Part shown: positions 24,301 through 38,000 of the stretch, one piece after another
Position numbering within the stretch: the stretch's first letter is position 1
How the letters are laid out: each line of letters opens with the position of its first letter
Assembly: GCA_013396635.1 (NCBI GenBank)
Contig: WBMW01000464.1
Span: forward strand, 186,001-250,000
From: Penelope pileata
Taxonomy: Eukaryota; Chordata; Aves; Galliformes; Cracidae
Direction of reading: 5' to 3'
DNA length: 64,000 bases
The notes under the pieces: model-generated
What the model saw: only the letters and a program-made list of their open reading frames with translations
Told to the model about the DNA's origin: nothing
The model's database searches: none
Made by a program: the position numbers and the translations under genes

Positions 24301-27300
24301 GCTCAGAACCGCACAGAGAACAGCTGGAAGCAGTGCCCAGCCCAGTGAAAAGCAGCAAATATTTTTAGGGGTGAAGCATGACACAAGAGAATGACTTTGA
24401 CGCTCATTTTAGGGAGAATGCTGTTTTGTAAAGACATTTGCTGCTGCTAGACTTGCTGTTTTTCTTTGGTTTCTTACAGTTGTTTTTTGCATTAGATGTG
24501 CTGTAACTGATGTTCATCACACTGCGAGAACACTCTGAGAGGTCCAGAGATGAAAAGGGCGCTACTAGGCAAGCAGAAGGTGCTCTGGCACCTGCAGCCA
24601 TGCACCTCAAGGCTTTAGTGTCTGATGCAGCAGTGAAAGTTTTCCTGAGGGTACAGAGCTCAACTTTTCTTTGCACCAGGTAGGTTTCAGTGTAACTAAA
24701 TACCACTCTGAGGCTGTAGAAAGAAATGGATGCTGCTGTTTTCAGAAAACTTTGTGGTATTAATGTTTGCCCTTACTGCTAGAGGATATTAAAAATAGTT
24801 GGGAGCATAGAGAGACAGCAACTAGCTGTTCTGGCAAGGGGGGGGATACTTTATGAGCGAGAAAGATTGCTGCTGGGATGGAACTTTGTCTTTCATCCCT
24901 TCAATGAGGGGGGAGCAAAAGGGGTCACCAAAACTTATTTTACTTAGATCTGCTCTGTTCTGGGATGCAAAAGGAGAAGGGTAGTAGGAGCTGTAGCTGT
25001 TGTCTGAGTGGGGAGCAGTGGTGTGGTTCCCACTGCTTGCAGGTCAGGTGTTTAGTTTAGGGGAGGGCTGCAGAGGGCTTAAAGTGCTGCACAACAGGAA
25101 CCATGTCCTCTAGGGAAGCATAGGTTACAAGTGCAAATGTTGATGTACGCTTTATGTCCGTGCCCAGCAGCAGCTACGAAAGCTGTGTCATCAGCCACAA
25201 CCCCCGTGCAGGCAGGCTGGGGGGTATGTTGATGCAAGGTGCCCTTGGCTCCCAGAAAAAGCTTCCAGCCCTTCCCAGGGCCCAGCATGTGAGTGCCCCA
25301 TGCCAGAGCCTGCGCTGCTTCTCATAAAGCCCAGCTGCTCTCCCCTGGCTGTCCTGGTGAGGCTGGGCAGGGAACTGCCGTGGTGCTGCTGGGAGACAGC
25401 CACCTTCCTCCTCTCCCATCAGTGTAAATTAACCAGCAGGTCACAGGGACACTCATTAACGGGACAAATGCTCCGATTACAGAGTAACCTAGTAGCCATT
25501 TCCCAACTACTGCCAAAAGACATGAGCAAGGGGAAAGCTGTCCTGCAGGTTTCTCCACACGCGGCCTGAGCTCCAAAAACTCACGCACAGGAGCGGTGAT
25601 TACAAGACCCTTACCACCGTATGGTCAATGCATGCATGTGTCTTAGAGCTGGTAACTCCTACGTGAGGTGAAAAATGGAAAGGCAACAAACGATAACAAA
25701 AAGAGACTTGTGTTAGTCCTGTGAGGAAGGGAGCTCAGCTGTAGGACAGTGCAAGGACTTTGCTGAAGTCGACGCTGCTCCCTCAAAAAGAGAGTAAAGG
25801 TAGATTTGAGTTCAGCTGTCAAAGCAGTAAATATTAAAAATAATAGTTGTCACAGTGTTACTTCTGTGGATGAGCTAAAACTCTTGGCCACTCTTATTGT
25901 TTTTCTTTAAGGGTAACTGAAAAGTCCTGACTTGATGCAGAAATCAAAATATTCTTGTGTTGAGGAGGGCCCAAGTTGTTTCTTTCCACTGCGTCACAGG
26001 GTAAAATTGCTGTCCTTGACAACTACCTGGGGTGCTTTCCTGGTTCATGAAAGAAAATGTTTTAAGGCGAACTTTTTTCTTAGAGAGAGAGCATTTTGAT
26101 TTCTTGGTATTGTAATAAATCAAAATATAAGAGACAAAGATAGCAAGTCAGGCAGAACATGGCCCTGACAAAGCAGAGCCCGCAGCGGGTGCTGACAGAG
26201 CACAGAGATGAGTACTTGGCACTGATTGTTGCTGGGGGAATGCCTCTGTAGGCATAGCCTTGGTTATCGGAAACTTTTATGGCAGAGGTTAAGGCCTGGG
26301 GCTAACAGGGCAGTCACGACAGAGCCTGAGAAACAGGAAAAGTTCTGGTAGTTGGCAGTGTGGTAGGAAGAGAAAAATACACTCGTAGTGACACAACTCC
26401 AGAAGCCAATTCTTTATTTAGAGATCTTTTTTTAAGTGTTCCAGGACAGCCTTATCGAGCCCACTGTAGATATGAGTCACAAATTAAAAGACAAACAAAT
26501 GTTTTAAAAAAAGAAAATGGAAACTTCAGTAAAATGAAGTAGATTACTTATGGTCACTGATTACACCAAAAATAAACATTAAACCCCAGGAATTATAGAC
26601 AGTCCCAAGGCAAAGTATGTAACGAATGCAGACAATTGCACTTCAGTCTGTAGGAAGTTATGACACACACTGCTGCCCAAGCACTCCACGTGCCGGGTAG
26701 AGGGGAATCCCCACTGGACATCTCTGCATCCAGAACAGCAGCTTCAGAACCAGGGAACAGCAGGACAGGAGCAATACCATGTATTCAGCTTATTGGGTGT
26801 GTGATCAATGGACCTAGAAGTGCTTAAGTGATTCTCTTCAACAGAAATTAATAGTAAACCAGTCCAACTTGTATCTGTTTTGTTCTATTGCCTTAGCTAG
26901 AAACCTCAATGCCTCTGACAGCAACATTCGTGCATGCTGAGACAGAAAAGGTGATCCAATACCTGATTTCCTCAGTCAGCAGAAATCCTGTGGTGAGTCT
27001 CAGCTCCTCAGAATTTTTATTTCCTCAAACTGGTAAAAAGCAGTAATATTGCTAGTTTCTTGCCACACCCCCGTTCCAAACCACAAACTGTGCTCCACAG
27101 CTCTTCACCAACCCTGAGCTTTTCAAACCAAATGGGACTGATTGTTCAGAGGGTGCTGCTGAAGTAAGCTGTTACAGCTCATTCTCATTTCTGTCTCCTG
27201 CACTACATTCATCTTCCAGAGAGACCAGCTCTCCTCAGCCAAGGCTGCAAATGAGATTCTGCTGCAGCAAGTTCCCTCTACAAAGCGCAAAACTGAGCTG

Positions 27301-28284
27301 CAACCCCACTTGTAGCCTCGACACCTCTCCCAGTACATCCTCCAGCTACAGGAGGCCTCCTGTGCCTTCCAAGTCCTCATAGGAAAAACAAGTAACAAGC
27401 CGGACAACTTCTTTATTGCCTTTCCGGGCCCACAGCCCACCCTCCTGCAGTGCTTGGCCAGTGGGAGAGAGCACTGGGCCAGGAGGAGTGTTCAGGCAGG
27501 AAAATACTTCTTACTAGATCTGATGGAGTTTAGAATCTAGCCCTAAAAAGGCAGGGAAAAAGGAAACCCTTGTTCTGATTTGCTCAGTATGTAACCTTTA
27601 ATGTAACCTTTAACCTTTCAGTTCAGTTTGCGATTTAAAAAAAAAAAACAAAAAAACCAACACATTCTTTTCATTCATTGATGAAGCAGTTAAACATGAA
27701 AGGGAGCTAGAGAGCAAACTAAGATTGTTTCATTTCATTCAAAATTTAAGAACACATAGTCATCCTACAATAATAAACCATGTAGGCAACTACTGTTAAG
27801 ACAATTCTTTCTTTTCCCTCAAGTTAAAAGGAACCCTCAGCTAGGCAAGAGAATTTGGCTGGTTCCTGAGGCTTAAGGCTGATCACTTGCAGAGCTGCTA
27901 TTGGCAGCAGTGGCTTAGTGACTAGGGAGGGGAAAAAAAACAGGAAAAAAACAGGCACAAATTCATTCCAGCAGATCAATACATGTCTCTGGTGGAGGAC
28001 CACATGCTAGGAGGATTCCTGGCTGGACGTTAGTGAGGGTACCATGTACCATGGCAATAAGCTGCTTCCATTTACCCTGGTAGGGCTTTACTCCTCCAAC
28101 TTCATATTCCCCACCAGGGAATTTCAGTGCCATATACCCATGTGCCCCTGTACACCATATTGGCAGAGGTCACTCTGCTGATGTGGTATGGGCATCAGAA
28201 CAGCCCCACAACTAAAATGCAATTCCAGTGACTCGTTCTAATACCTCCTCAGTAGAAAGTGTCAAATGGCAAAAAAAAAAAAAA

Positions 28285-28285
28285 N
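28285..28285. other. Single-base N, probable contig join
   Basis: One N after a 14-base A run, between WDFY3 and PPM1K. Single Ns elsewhere in the window coincide with contig-end artefacts, so the link across this position may rest on scaffolding only. Confidence 0.6.
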
Positions 28286-31190
28286 ACATTACAAGTTTTT
28301 CCTGACTTGGAGAAAAACATGGTTTGGTGCAGTTAAACCTTAGGGGAGCTGGCTGTCATCTTTGCAAGAAAAGGCAGGACTGTTGTTTAGTAGGAGAAAG
28401 ATCCTGGTAGGAAAGGAGGGTCTGTACAAAACAATGTTTCTAGCTGGCACTTGGAGTCTGGCAGAGCACAGCGTGAAGGCAGGAATCCACACAAACCAGT
28501 GTACAACTGGCTCTGTTATTAATGGAAAGAGGAACAGGCAGACTACTGGGCCACTTGGCAAAGGATTTTGTCTTCATCAGTAGCTTGTTTGCTTCAAAAT
28601 GAGATGCAGAAAACTGGAGGGAATGGTCAGGGAATAATAAATGCGTCTTTGTAACATCCTGTCAGTTGCTGGTTAGATATTGCTTAGAGCAAACAAGCTT
28701 ATATCTGTTAGATAAACGTGCCTCATTTATTTGTGAAATGTATTAGCAGCCATACAAAGCACCTGCTGGTTTTCACATACTGATAAGCTTTCCACTTCAA
28801 TGTGCTTTAGTCCCTTCACAGGTAGATAAACTGCGCTGCAGGCCAAACTCTTTCTTCCCACCCAATTTCCATCTGCATTTCAATGTCAGTAGATGCCCCT
28901 TTCCTGCAGTACATAATTCTGAAATGAGCCCTGCTTTGAGCTGTAGGGTGGATGAGATGATGTGGCAAACCAGAGTCCTTTCCAACCTGAGTTTTTGTGT
29001 GATTGTGTAAAGGCAGTAATAGGAACTGCCGATGTATCTTTATCTAACCTCCTGTTTTGCAAAGCTTTGTCTTATCCCTTCCTTTATAAAATGTATAAGC
29101 AGTTACAGATGGATCCTTCCTCTGAGAGGACAACTGGTCTGCTGGAGGAAACAGAAGCACCCAACTGCTTCCATTCTCTATGAAATTAGGCTACCAGATA
29201 GGGATAAAACAAAAAATGCTCCCAAGCCTTCAGCTAGTATAAAAATTATTTCATTTTACGGCTCACTGCTTACAAGCTACTCCAAGAGCCAGGCCATTCC
29301 TCAGAGCACCTGCTCTTCACTTGCAGTGTTATTCATTACTAGCCTGCATTTGATACTGTGCATTCATCTTGGAGAGTATCCAGTACCGCTCAAAAAAATC
29401 AACCTGTACTTGTCACAAACACCCACGGCGCCCTTGAGATCTTCTCGCTGGCTGGCCAAACAGGAATGAGCAGCATTTGGCACCAAACAGTGTCAATGGG
29501 GCATGTCCAAATCCCTACACTGCTGCTCACGCCTGTCTGACACTTGAAACCAAAGCTGCTCTCACTGCAACTCCCTCTCCAGAGCAGACTGTAACCCTTT
29601 CTTGGCCCAGAGTAAGATTGCTGCATGCTGTGGCTAACCCTTAGCTAGGAGCCGTTGCACTCTGTTTCAGAAGGAGTCAGCTGTTCACATTGCAGTGCAA
29701 ATGGGTGATAACTGTGCTGCTGGAGCAGCTCTCGGAGCCTCTGTCAGGTGCTGCCTCTCTGCAAGTGCTAGGAAATGCTGTGTTCTGCTGGTTTTGCTAC
29801 AAACAGGCTGTGGAAATCTTCAAACCTACCTCAAGGTTAGAACGCAAAGTTCTCATTTAAAAGTGCCTTTTTGTCTCAAGTAAGCCAGGCTGAGCCCGGG
29901 ACCAAACATTTTGATCTCAGGTGAAGACTGAACCCCAGTGCTGGGGAAATTCTGGGAAGAGATAAGGGATTATAACTGTAAACCAGTGATGTGCTCATTA
30001 AATGTGCCTGGGCAGCAGCACCAAACACTTACAAATATTGATTCACAGGCTCTTTATACTTAGAAACCAAACATACAGATTATATACACCATAGAAGTAT
30101 ACCAAGTGATGGGACAAAACCAGCACGCTCTCCATACAGAGTATAAATGCTGTCAGTACAACGCTGTGCTCTGCAGGGCGCTCGTAGGCCTGCAGCCAGA
30201 AGAAGAACGTGGAATGACTGTCTGTGCTGTAACCCTGGGCCTGGAAGGGGCTGAAAAAAATGCAGATGCCTATGTCACGCTGGAAAATGAGAACTGGATT
30301 GGGCATCTCAGGAATATTTTTTCTTCTTGTAAGGAGACTTAGCATTGGGCAATTTCCTTTACTTTTTGTTTCGTTCTTGTTGCTTGGTTTTGTTTTTTTT
30401 TTTTTACAATTATGTAGTTGGAAACATCCACAGAACAAAACTTGCTGTGGCAAAGGTAGGAAGAACCTGATTTTTCTCTGCCCATACTTCCTTACAGTGG
30501 GGTGATTTGGAGGCCATGGGAGCTGCATGACTGATTCGAAGCAAAGAAAAACAAAGGCCTAGAGGAGGTATGTGGGCCAGCTCTACCAGCTGCTGACATG
30601 TCATCTGCAGCCTGTGTCACAGCAGTGAGCCGAGCTGGCTCAGGGCTCTGCCCTCTGTGCCTCTTCTGGACACAGACTCTCAGCAGAAAGGGATGTGGAT
30701 CCTTTTCCTTTAAGTATAAAACTACCTTTTTGTGACCAAATATCTGACACCTACTAGAAACAACACCCAAAACTTACAAAAGTTACCATACATTAGTAAA
30801 ATATTCTCTTCTTTCTCGCTTTGGGCATTTTACAGCAATCTGTATGCCATAGGGAGACCCAGGAGACCATAACTAACTGAAAAAAACCCTTCAGCAGAGG
30901 GCAGGAAAATCCTCAAACATGAAGAAATAAACTCTTCTGTCTTACACATCTGAAGAATCTTGAATAGAAAGCTCTTTGAAACTATTTTCTTAGGGAAAAA
31001 AGAAAAAAAAAACCCAAAGCATTCAAATTGATGATAGTTTCTGTAATTCAAAAATGTGCTGCTTTCTCCCTCCTACGTGCTCCTGTCAAGCACCAGCATG
31101 CTGAAGGCAGCACAACGCAAGGGGATGCTGCGTGGTCCACAGACTGTACAGGCTTTGGGCCCTATGGGGAAGACGTTCCCATCTGTCCAA

Positions 31191-31277
31191 TAGAACATGG
31201 TTCAGTTTGCTCTGTCTCTTTGGAGCTAAAGGATAGAACATGGTTCAGTTTGCTCTGTCTCTTTGGAGCTAAAGGAT
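31191..31277. repeat. 43-bp tandem duplication, two copies
   Basis: The unit starting TAGAACATGGTTCAG fills 31191-31233 and is repeated exactly at 31234-31276. It lies 0.6 kb beyond the PPM1K stop codon, probably in its 3'UTR. Confidence 0.95.
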
Positions 31278-31901
31278 CACAGGTAACGGCAGTGAGAGCC
31301 TCAAGCCCAGCAAAGCAGCACTCTGTTAGGATGCCATTCAGCTACATGGAATGCCACTGGCACCAAAACATAACCACAGGCTAATCGCTTCTGAAACCTC
31401 CCCTTGTATTTCACCTGCTTCTTCTGAAACATGGGAGAGGAAAACAACCACCCCTCTTTTTGTCTTGCTAAGAACACTGTGCATTTGTTCCTGTGTATCA
31501 GTGTATGAAGAAGATGGTACATGGCTCGGTCTCGGACTTTCACAGCTGCCAGGTAACTAAGAGTATTAGGTAACAAGGGCTGGTATAAAACAGATGGGCT
31601 ATTTCTCAAGCCCAGAGACTTGTCTATGCGAACAAAGTGATGTGCAGAGCTGCTGGGACTAGAAATCCAAGGAAATAGCTGCCTCAGTGCTGATCCAAAT
31701 AAATAAACACAGCAAAATGCGACCAGCTGGAAGCAGCAATGGGGCACTATGCACCACGGGAGGGAGCAACGGCATCTTCCATAACACTGGCAACAGAAGA
31801 GATGGACAAGACACTGAGTCAACCTGTGAACAGATGGATGTGTTCTCTCCTAGCAAATTGTGTCCAGGTTATTGCAGGAAACGATAGCCGATGGCAGATC
31901 A

Positions 31902-32033
31902 TCACGCCCACCTTCCACTGGAGGCAAAACTGCGGCTGAAGGAGAAGTTGATCTCACCATTTCTATACTTTCCCCATGCTCCAAATGGCACTATGACAAC
32001 TGTGCTGTTGTCTTCAGTGCCAAACTGCATTGC
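31902..32033 (-). CDS. PPM1K: PPM1K terminal coding exon
   Basis: The acceptor is TCTCTCAG. It encodes AMQFGTEDNSTVVIVPFGAW, then KYRNGEINFSFSRSFASSGR, WA and the stop TGA (31902-31904). Asp337 of EDNST is the last metal ligand of the PP2C fold. Confidence 0.97.
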   Translation of the reverse strand, partial: AMQFGTEDNSTVVIVPFGAWGKYRNGEINFSFSRSFASSGRWA

Positions 32034-35000
32034 CTGAGAGAAGAAACAAATTGTCAGCATTGTAGTCTTGCTTAGCAATGAAAACAACTCTCTGACTCCA
32101 CATGGGATGGCATGCTCTGAGACTCCCTTGCTTCTTCCCAGCTCCAACACTGCAGGCTGTTGCGTGCTTCAGAGCTTTCCATGGGATATACCACCATCCA
32201 GAACCCTGGTAAGAAACTGGCTGTTTCTGCCTACACTGATGACATATTCAGCACTGCAGTCACTTATCAGTATAGTTCTGTGGATCATGAGCTAAGCATA
32301 TCAACTGAAATGACGTCTGTACGTCCCTTGCAAGGCTGTGGCACTTTGGTGCTTTGAGAAGCCCTGGTATTACCTGCTCAGTAACAACGTGGGCAGCTTC
32401 AGCGGGATCATGGCACTGGTTGATGAAGTCACAGATCTCCTGACTGTTCACCATGAAGTTAATCCCATCTGTAGTAAGGGCCAGGAAGCTGTCGTCTGCG
32501 TGATGTAACTGCAGTAAAGGCACAAAGTATGCACAACAGTGAAGCCAGTGCTGCAAGGCAAAGCCACTGCCTTGATTATTTTTTTCCCCCCTCTGTTACA
32601 AAGTACTTTTTCTGGAAGTTCTGCCTGTTCTCCTGCTTCTTGTATGAGGACTAACAGTTCAAGGAAGCAGCCTGCTGGATACAGTGAGGCCAAAAGACCA
32701 GAGCCATAGGATACCAAGGAAACAAAATGCTTCCTTAAACTGAGGATTTCAAGAAAGACATGTTTGCACTGCAGTCACTTCCTAAGCCCCTCGGGCCTTG
32801 TGGACAGTGCTTTGTGTTGGATTGGGAGCAAAAGAATGTAAGCTCCCTTGGGCCTGGGAAATATGTTGGGGAAAAATGTCAAACAGAATATGACATGTTG
32901 AGAAGATGGCCTTGGTTTTGACATCAGGAAAGCACGAATGCAGTTGTGCTGAATAGCTTACAGCTGGTTAATCTGTTTTCTGGACAATTGCAGAGCTATG
33001 ATAAGATGCATGCAACTGCCCTTCCCTTCTCCCTTCCTCCCAACTGTGTAAACCTCTACAAATTCTACTGTTCTCAGTGACTTGGCTCTTCCATATCCCA
33101 CCTAGTTCTCAGTGTTGGCTTTGCAAAAGCATTAACTTCAAAATCAGGTTATCTGTCCACAAGCCTCAAACAGCACGACACCTTTGTATTTCAATAATGG
33201 GTATCGCATGTAGTCTTTCTTCGCCTATCCTATGATGTTATACTGTGATAATGGGGACTTAGAAGTTAACCTGGTTGAATTTACTATCAGGATCAGATTC
33301 TCTTCTATCTTGTTAGTGTTAATCTGAAGTAACTTACTAAGAGTTGGTCTTGGGTTACTTCACCACAAGTAAAAACCAAAGCTTGGTCATGTAGTTCCAC
33401 CTGAGCAAACTGTGTGGGTACCACCATCTGCTTCAAACAGCTATGTTGCCCCTTAGTCCGAATGCTGTCCCTGTTAACCAGGCTTTCTTTTACCTGAACC
33501 CTTTTTGTTTCTGGCTGGGCTATCACACCACTGTTTTTAAGATCCAAATCTCCTATGCTCCGCGTCATTGCAAGTCTACCATTCACATGAGGTTGTCCCA
33601 AACTGTTCCAGGCAACGAAGCCACCGCACTTCCTAATCCTGTCCAGAGGCACAAGAGAGAAAGCGAAGATGAGTTACAGATTGAGACCGTCCCCACTGTC
33701 TGTAGCTGTGATTTCTGCCACTATCTGCTGATGCAGGATGGGGTACTGAGGACATGAGCTGAGAGACTGAGTGTGGATTTTTGCTGTATGAAGGGCTCCA
33801 CAGAAGGGATGGGGTTTAGGGGACTGAGTCCTGACCTGGAACTATAGTACAATTCTTCAGGTCTTGGCTCTCCCTTGGCACTCTTGGATGGGTCTTTGAA
33901 CCGTGTGGTCACGGCGCAGTACCCAGTCCTAGCTATGCCGATCTTACTGCCATGACAGTTTATACTCACAAGGACTTTGCAAATCCCCAGTCTCCTACGT
34001 GGAAACAAATGACTTAATTGGGGTGTTTACGTTCAGCTCTAGCCTTTTACCCACGTCCAACCTGGCAGCAGCACAGCCTGCCCGAGGCCGTTCCCCACAA
34101 AGCCACAACTTGGGCTGACAGGTACCTTTCCTTCTCCTCCTTCCTTTCTGGTGTGTGGTCAATAGTGAGTTTCATGGCCTTTCCCTTTCGACACAGCAGG
34201 GCACGGCTGTCTCCCACGCTTGCCACAACCAGCTCGATACCATCCCGGAGGAGGGCCACTGTTGCAGTGGTCCCACAGTTCATCAGAGTTGCTACAAATG
34301 TCATATCAGAGAGAGAGGTTTTAACACTGCCTCAAAGCACAGGACCATTGATAACAGAGCAACTGTGTCAACTGGCTAAAATAAAGACAACTGGTGCTCT
34401 ACGTTACCAGTAAGTAACTGCTTTTAAGTTTAAATTAGAGCTATATGTATGAAAAAAATGGCAAGCAAACATGCATATAGGACTCAGGCTGCAGAGAGAG
34501 AGACAGAGGAAGTGGAAAGTGTGTTTCTGTGCGACAACATGGCTCCATGCAAGAGGACGAGTGGAGAAAAAGCAGGATGAGCTATGGGGGCTTCTTTTCA
34601 GCTTGTAGCAAATGGCTTTTCAGTCCCACTAGCTCCTCCCAAGATATTGGCTCTCACTTTTATCTCTACACATAGTGTGTGCATGGGTAGCCCACCACAC
34701 GGCTGATGGTTCTTTCATTCTGTGAGCCAGTGAAGTGGTCAGCTGAGTAATTGCAATTGGAGCTGCATGTAGTTCAGCAGAAGAGAAACTCCAGATAGCT
34801 TCCTTGCCGCAGTCTGTGGGGTTCTCCAGTTTCCGATAGAGTTATTAATATCACCCTCCAGTTCCCCTAGGCTTGTCAAGAGACAAAGGGCTCTGCCAGC
34901 AAGCGCTGGCTTTTTTGAGAAAGGCACCCTGCTCTCTGTAGACACTGCAGATTTGTTGGAGGTTGCACTAGGGAAAGCAGAGCTGGATTCTGCCTCGCCT

Positions 35001-38000
35001 TGCATTGCAAATGAGCACAGTCACCTGGCAGCAGTAGTTGCCTCTGGGCAATCTGCCTTTGCTCACTGGTGGGATCATTTGACATTTGCTGCCTAGAGTG
35101 CAAGCCAACCCCAGTGCTGTCCTTCTCTTACAGGGCGACAGAGTGATCGCAGCCGATGGTGTTAAGGTACGTGGGCTGGACTGACTGCTGCGAGCAAACT
35201 TCCCTGTTGCAATTTCTGAAACACTCTGGGGAAAATACTTGTGCTTAAAAAGCAGAAAAACAGGTCTGCCTCTTTCAGAAAAAATGCAGTTTTATCTGTA
35301 GTGAAGGAAATGCCAGAAGAACTGCCCAGCTCTCATTTTTTGCTTGCTTATTGTTTAAAAGGAGGAGTCTACCTTTGCAGCTAGCATCTCCTCCTGCAAA
35401 ACATGCAGCACTGGTTAGGGAGAGCTGCCTGGGAAGCAGTAACTCCTGCTAACTTGTGCTATTACAGTAAAATGCCTGGCTGAGCACTGACATTGCCCAG
35501 AATTCATGGCCCATGCAAATCCCCCTGAAGGGCCCTCTGTAGGCCTCCTGCGGTCTGAGGTTTTCCAGTAATAGGTTTTAAAAGCTAACTAATTCCAGAG
35601 AGAGGTTTGGAGTTAGCTTAGGAATGAGAATCCCTAGTTATATTCTTATTTTCACGTGAGTAATGACTGAAGATCATCCCACCACCACTTCTGCAGAGCT
35701 CAGCTGCAACTGCACGCGCTCCTGCCTCTGGCCCTGCAGCGCTGACCCCAGGGCGGTGGGATGGACCTGAGAGGGGCCACACAACGCCCTGATCGCTGCA
35801 TGGAGCCTTGCTGTAAGGTGAAAGCAGTGAGCTGGAGCTGATGAATCAAAAAAAAAAAAAAACTCACAAAACCATCTGCACTAAGCTTGTGTTTTATTTA
35901 AAACAGGTATTATTACTGCCATGGTGACTTGGTTAATTGACTTCCCCAACAAGTCAATGGTGAGCATCCACCGTGGTGGTGACATCAGATGCACCTTGGG
36001 CCACGTTACAGCTGTGATGCAGACCACAATATTCAAAACCATTGAGATGCCAGTAGCCTCTGAGTGTTCAGGTAAGCACTGACATCCTGTTTCTACTTTG
36101 AAGCAAGGGCTAGTCTCGTGAAGGCTCACTTTGAGCTATGTTACAAAACAAGACAGTAACAAGTAGCGACGTGATTAGAAATTTTAGTAGAGCCAGTAAA
36201 ATACCTGTTTTAGCCAACAGCTAAAAGAAGTAACATGAAGAACCTACATAAAACTGCCTTTTTTATTTTGCAGAAAATGTTTTATTTAGACATTAAAGTT
36301 AATGCCACTAATTCCCCATCTCATTACTTGTTTTGGAACTATGCTGACAAACACATAAGGTTTCAGAAAAGGTTGATCCACAGTCTGTAACTCATAACTG
36401 ACTGCAAACATTTGGTCATTCGGGTGAATCTGCATCTTTATAGCGTCAACTCTCAAAGCCCAAAGAGCCGCTGTCGGGAAGTAGAGGATGGTACCGAAGA
36501 GCCATCAAAGACACCGTGCAGAACTGTGGCAATGGTCATACTGACTTGTGTCTTATAAATGTTTACTAGTTAAATGGCAATCTGAGAAAAACAAACACTG
36601 GTCATGCTTTCTTCCCTGGAATCAAATCATCTTCTGGTAGGGGTGGAAGAACACGGATCTGATCATACTAAAGGGATTATGTGATCTCTCGCACAGTTCC
36701 AAAACACAGGAGTGATGATGGGGTCACATTTCTAATGCTTTACTATGACTGCTGCTAGGATATTTAATAACACAAAAGTATACTGCATCAGCATGTGTAC
36801 TCATTTTTAAAATTAAAGAGTTTATCTTGTTTACCTAACAATATCACTATAAAACTAAGATCTTTCAATAGGTTCTTAACACTCACTGGACACTTTTTAC
36901 TGCAAGGCATCTCAACTAATGTGACAAAGAGGATGTGGGAACCTTCCAGTAGTCCAGGCTAGGAACCGCCGGACTCCTTCACCTGGGACAAAATTAAGCA
37001 GATCTCTCTTTCCACTGAAGCCCAGCATATAGCGTCCAGGGCCTCCAGTTCTAGAGCTGCTGACCAGGTACAGTGTCTGCCACAAATAACACGTACACAG
37101 AAGCAAATAGGAAATTGACCCAGGGACTTTGTTCAAACAAAATAAACCTGCAACACTGGAGATGAAAGAACAAGGGCTGCAAAATAGGGCACGTAGTCAC
37201 TTTGGGGTTTGCCCACAGTGTCTTTTACAGAGGACACAGGAAGTCCTCATGAGCTGTGCGATGTCCAATTTGGCCATACTGGAGACTTAAATATGCATCT
37301 TCGGCCACAGACAGATCAGCCTTCATATTTCTGGGAATTGCCACCATTCTTACCTTGTCACTAAAACTGTGTGACAAAAACAGTTTAACTTCAGTCAAAA
37401 TAAAAGCCACACGTTTTCTGGGGGGGAGGATGGTAAGTATCCAACCAAAAAGTCAACCAAACAAATGTATCGATGCTGATATGGCTGTCTCATATGATGA
37501 GAGTGGCCACTTCATAGACAATTTTCAGAACACAATGTGGTCCATTTTCTCAGGGTAGTTTTTATATATATATCGATCAAGCAAAAATTTAGAGTTCAAA
37601 CCCATGCCAACTAAAATGTGGCCAATTTAATGAAGGACATGGAATGACTTTTTCTGACCCGGGGCAAACATGCAAAATAAACACCCTCATAATACTGTAA
37701 TTAGTATCTTCTAACTCAATTTGGTAATAACTGAGACCTTTGGATAAAAAGGTGATCTTTGTGATGCTGGTGGCATTATGGAATATTTAAGCATAGTTTC
37801 TGCAGCTCTCCCTTTTCCTCAGTGTTGCAGGTTAACATATTCAAAGAAAGAATAATCTTGTGCTTGCATGGTAACTTAAAAAAAAACAAATACTAGTTTT
37901 TAAATTTAATTACTTTAAAAGTACTTTTGCTGTTTGCCCAGCACATTAAGATTCCAGGTGCGCCCTTCAAACGTAGACACATCAGGTACCACCTGGCTGT

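Larger units (their letters stand above)
20871..31901. other. Intergenic DNA and probable PPM1K 3'UTR
   Basis: No exon or known gene could be supported here on either strand. The part nearest 31.9 kb must include the PPM1K 3'UTR (minus strand), whose end I cannot fix. AATAAA hexamers on the minus strand lie at 28726-28731, 27412-27417, 27016-27021 and 26413-26418. Other contents are the CR1 tail at 21.3 kb, a single-N contig join at 28285 and a 43-bp tandem repeat at 31.2 kb. Confidence 0.6.

Noticed and set aside
30043..30528. 161-residue minus-strand open frame
   Set aside because: It translates a homopolymer-rich stretch (KKKKTKPSNK) and has no recognisable domain. Consistent with 3'UTR or intergenic chance.
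31301..31822. 173-residue minus-strand open frame just beyond the PPM1K stop
   Set aside because: It is Cys-rich and low in protein character, lies in the probable 3'UTR, contains a recent tandem repeat nearby and matches nothing I know. Most likely a chance frame.
37225..37410. 61-residue minus-strand frame (MKADLSVAEDAYLSLQYG) that looked protein-like
   Set aside because: It has no splice-site support for an exon of PPM1K, the PPM1K coding sequence is complete without it, and no family could be named.
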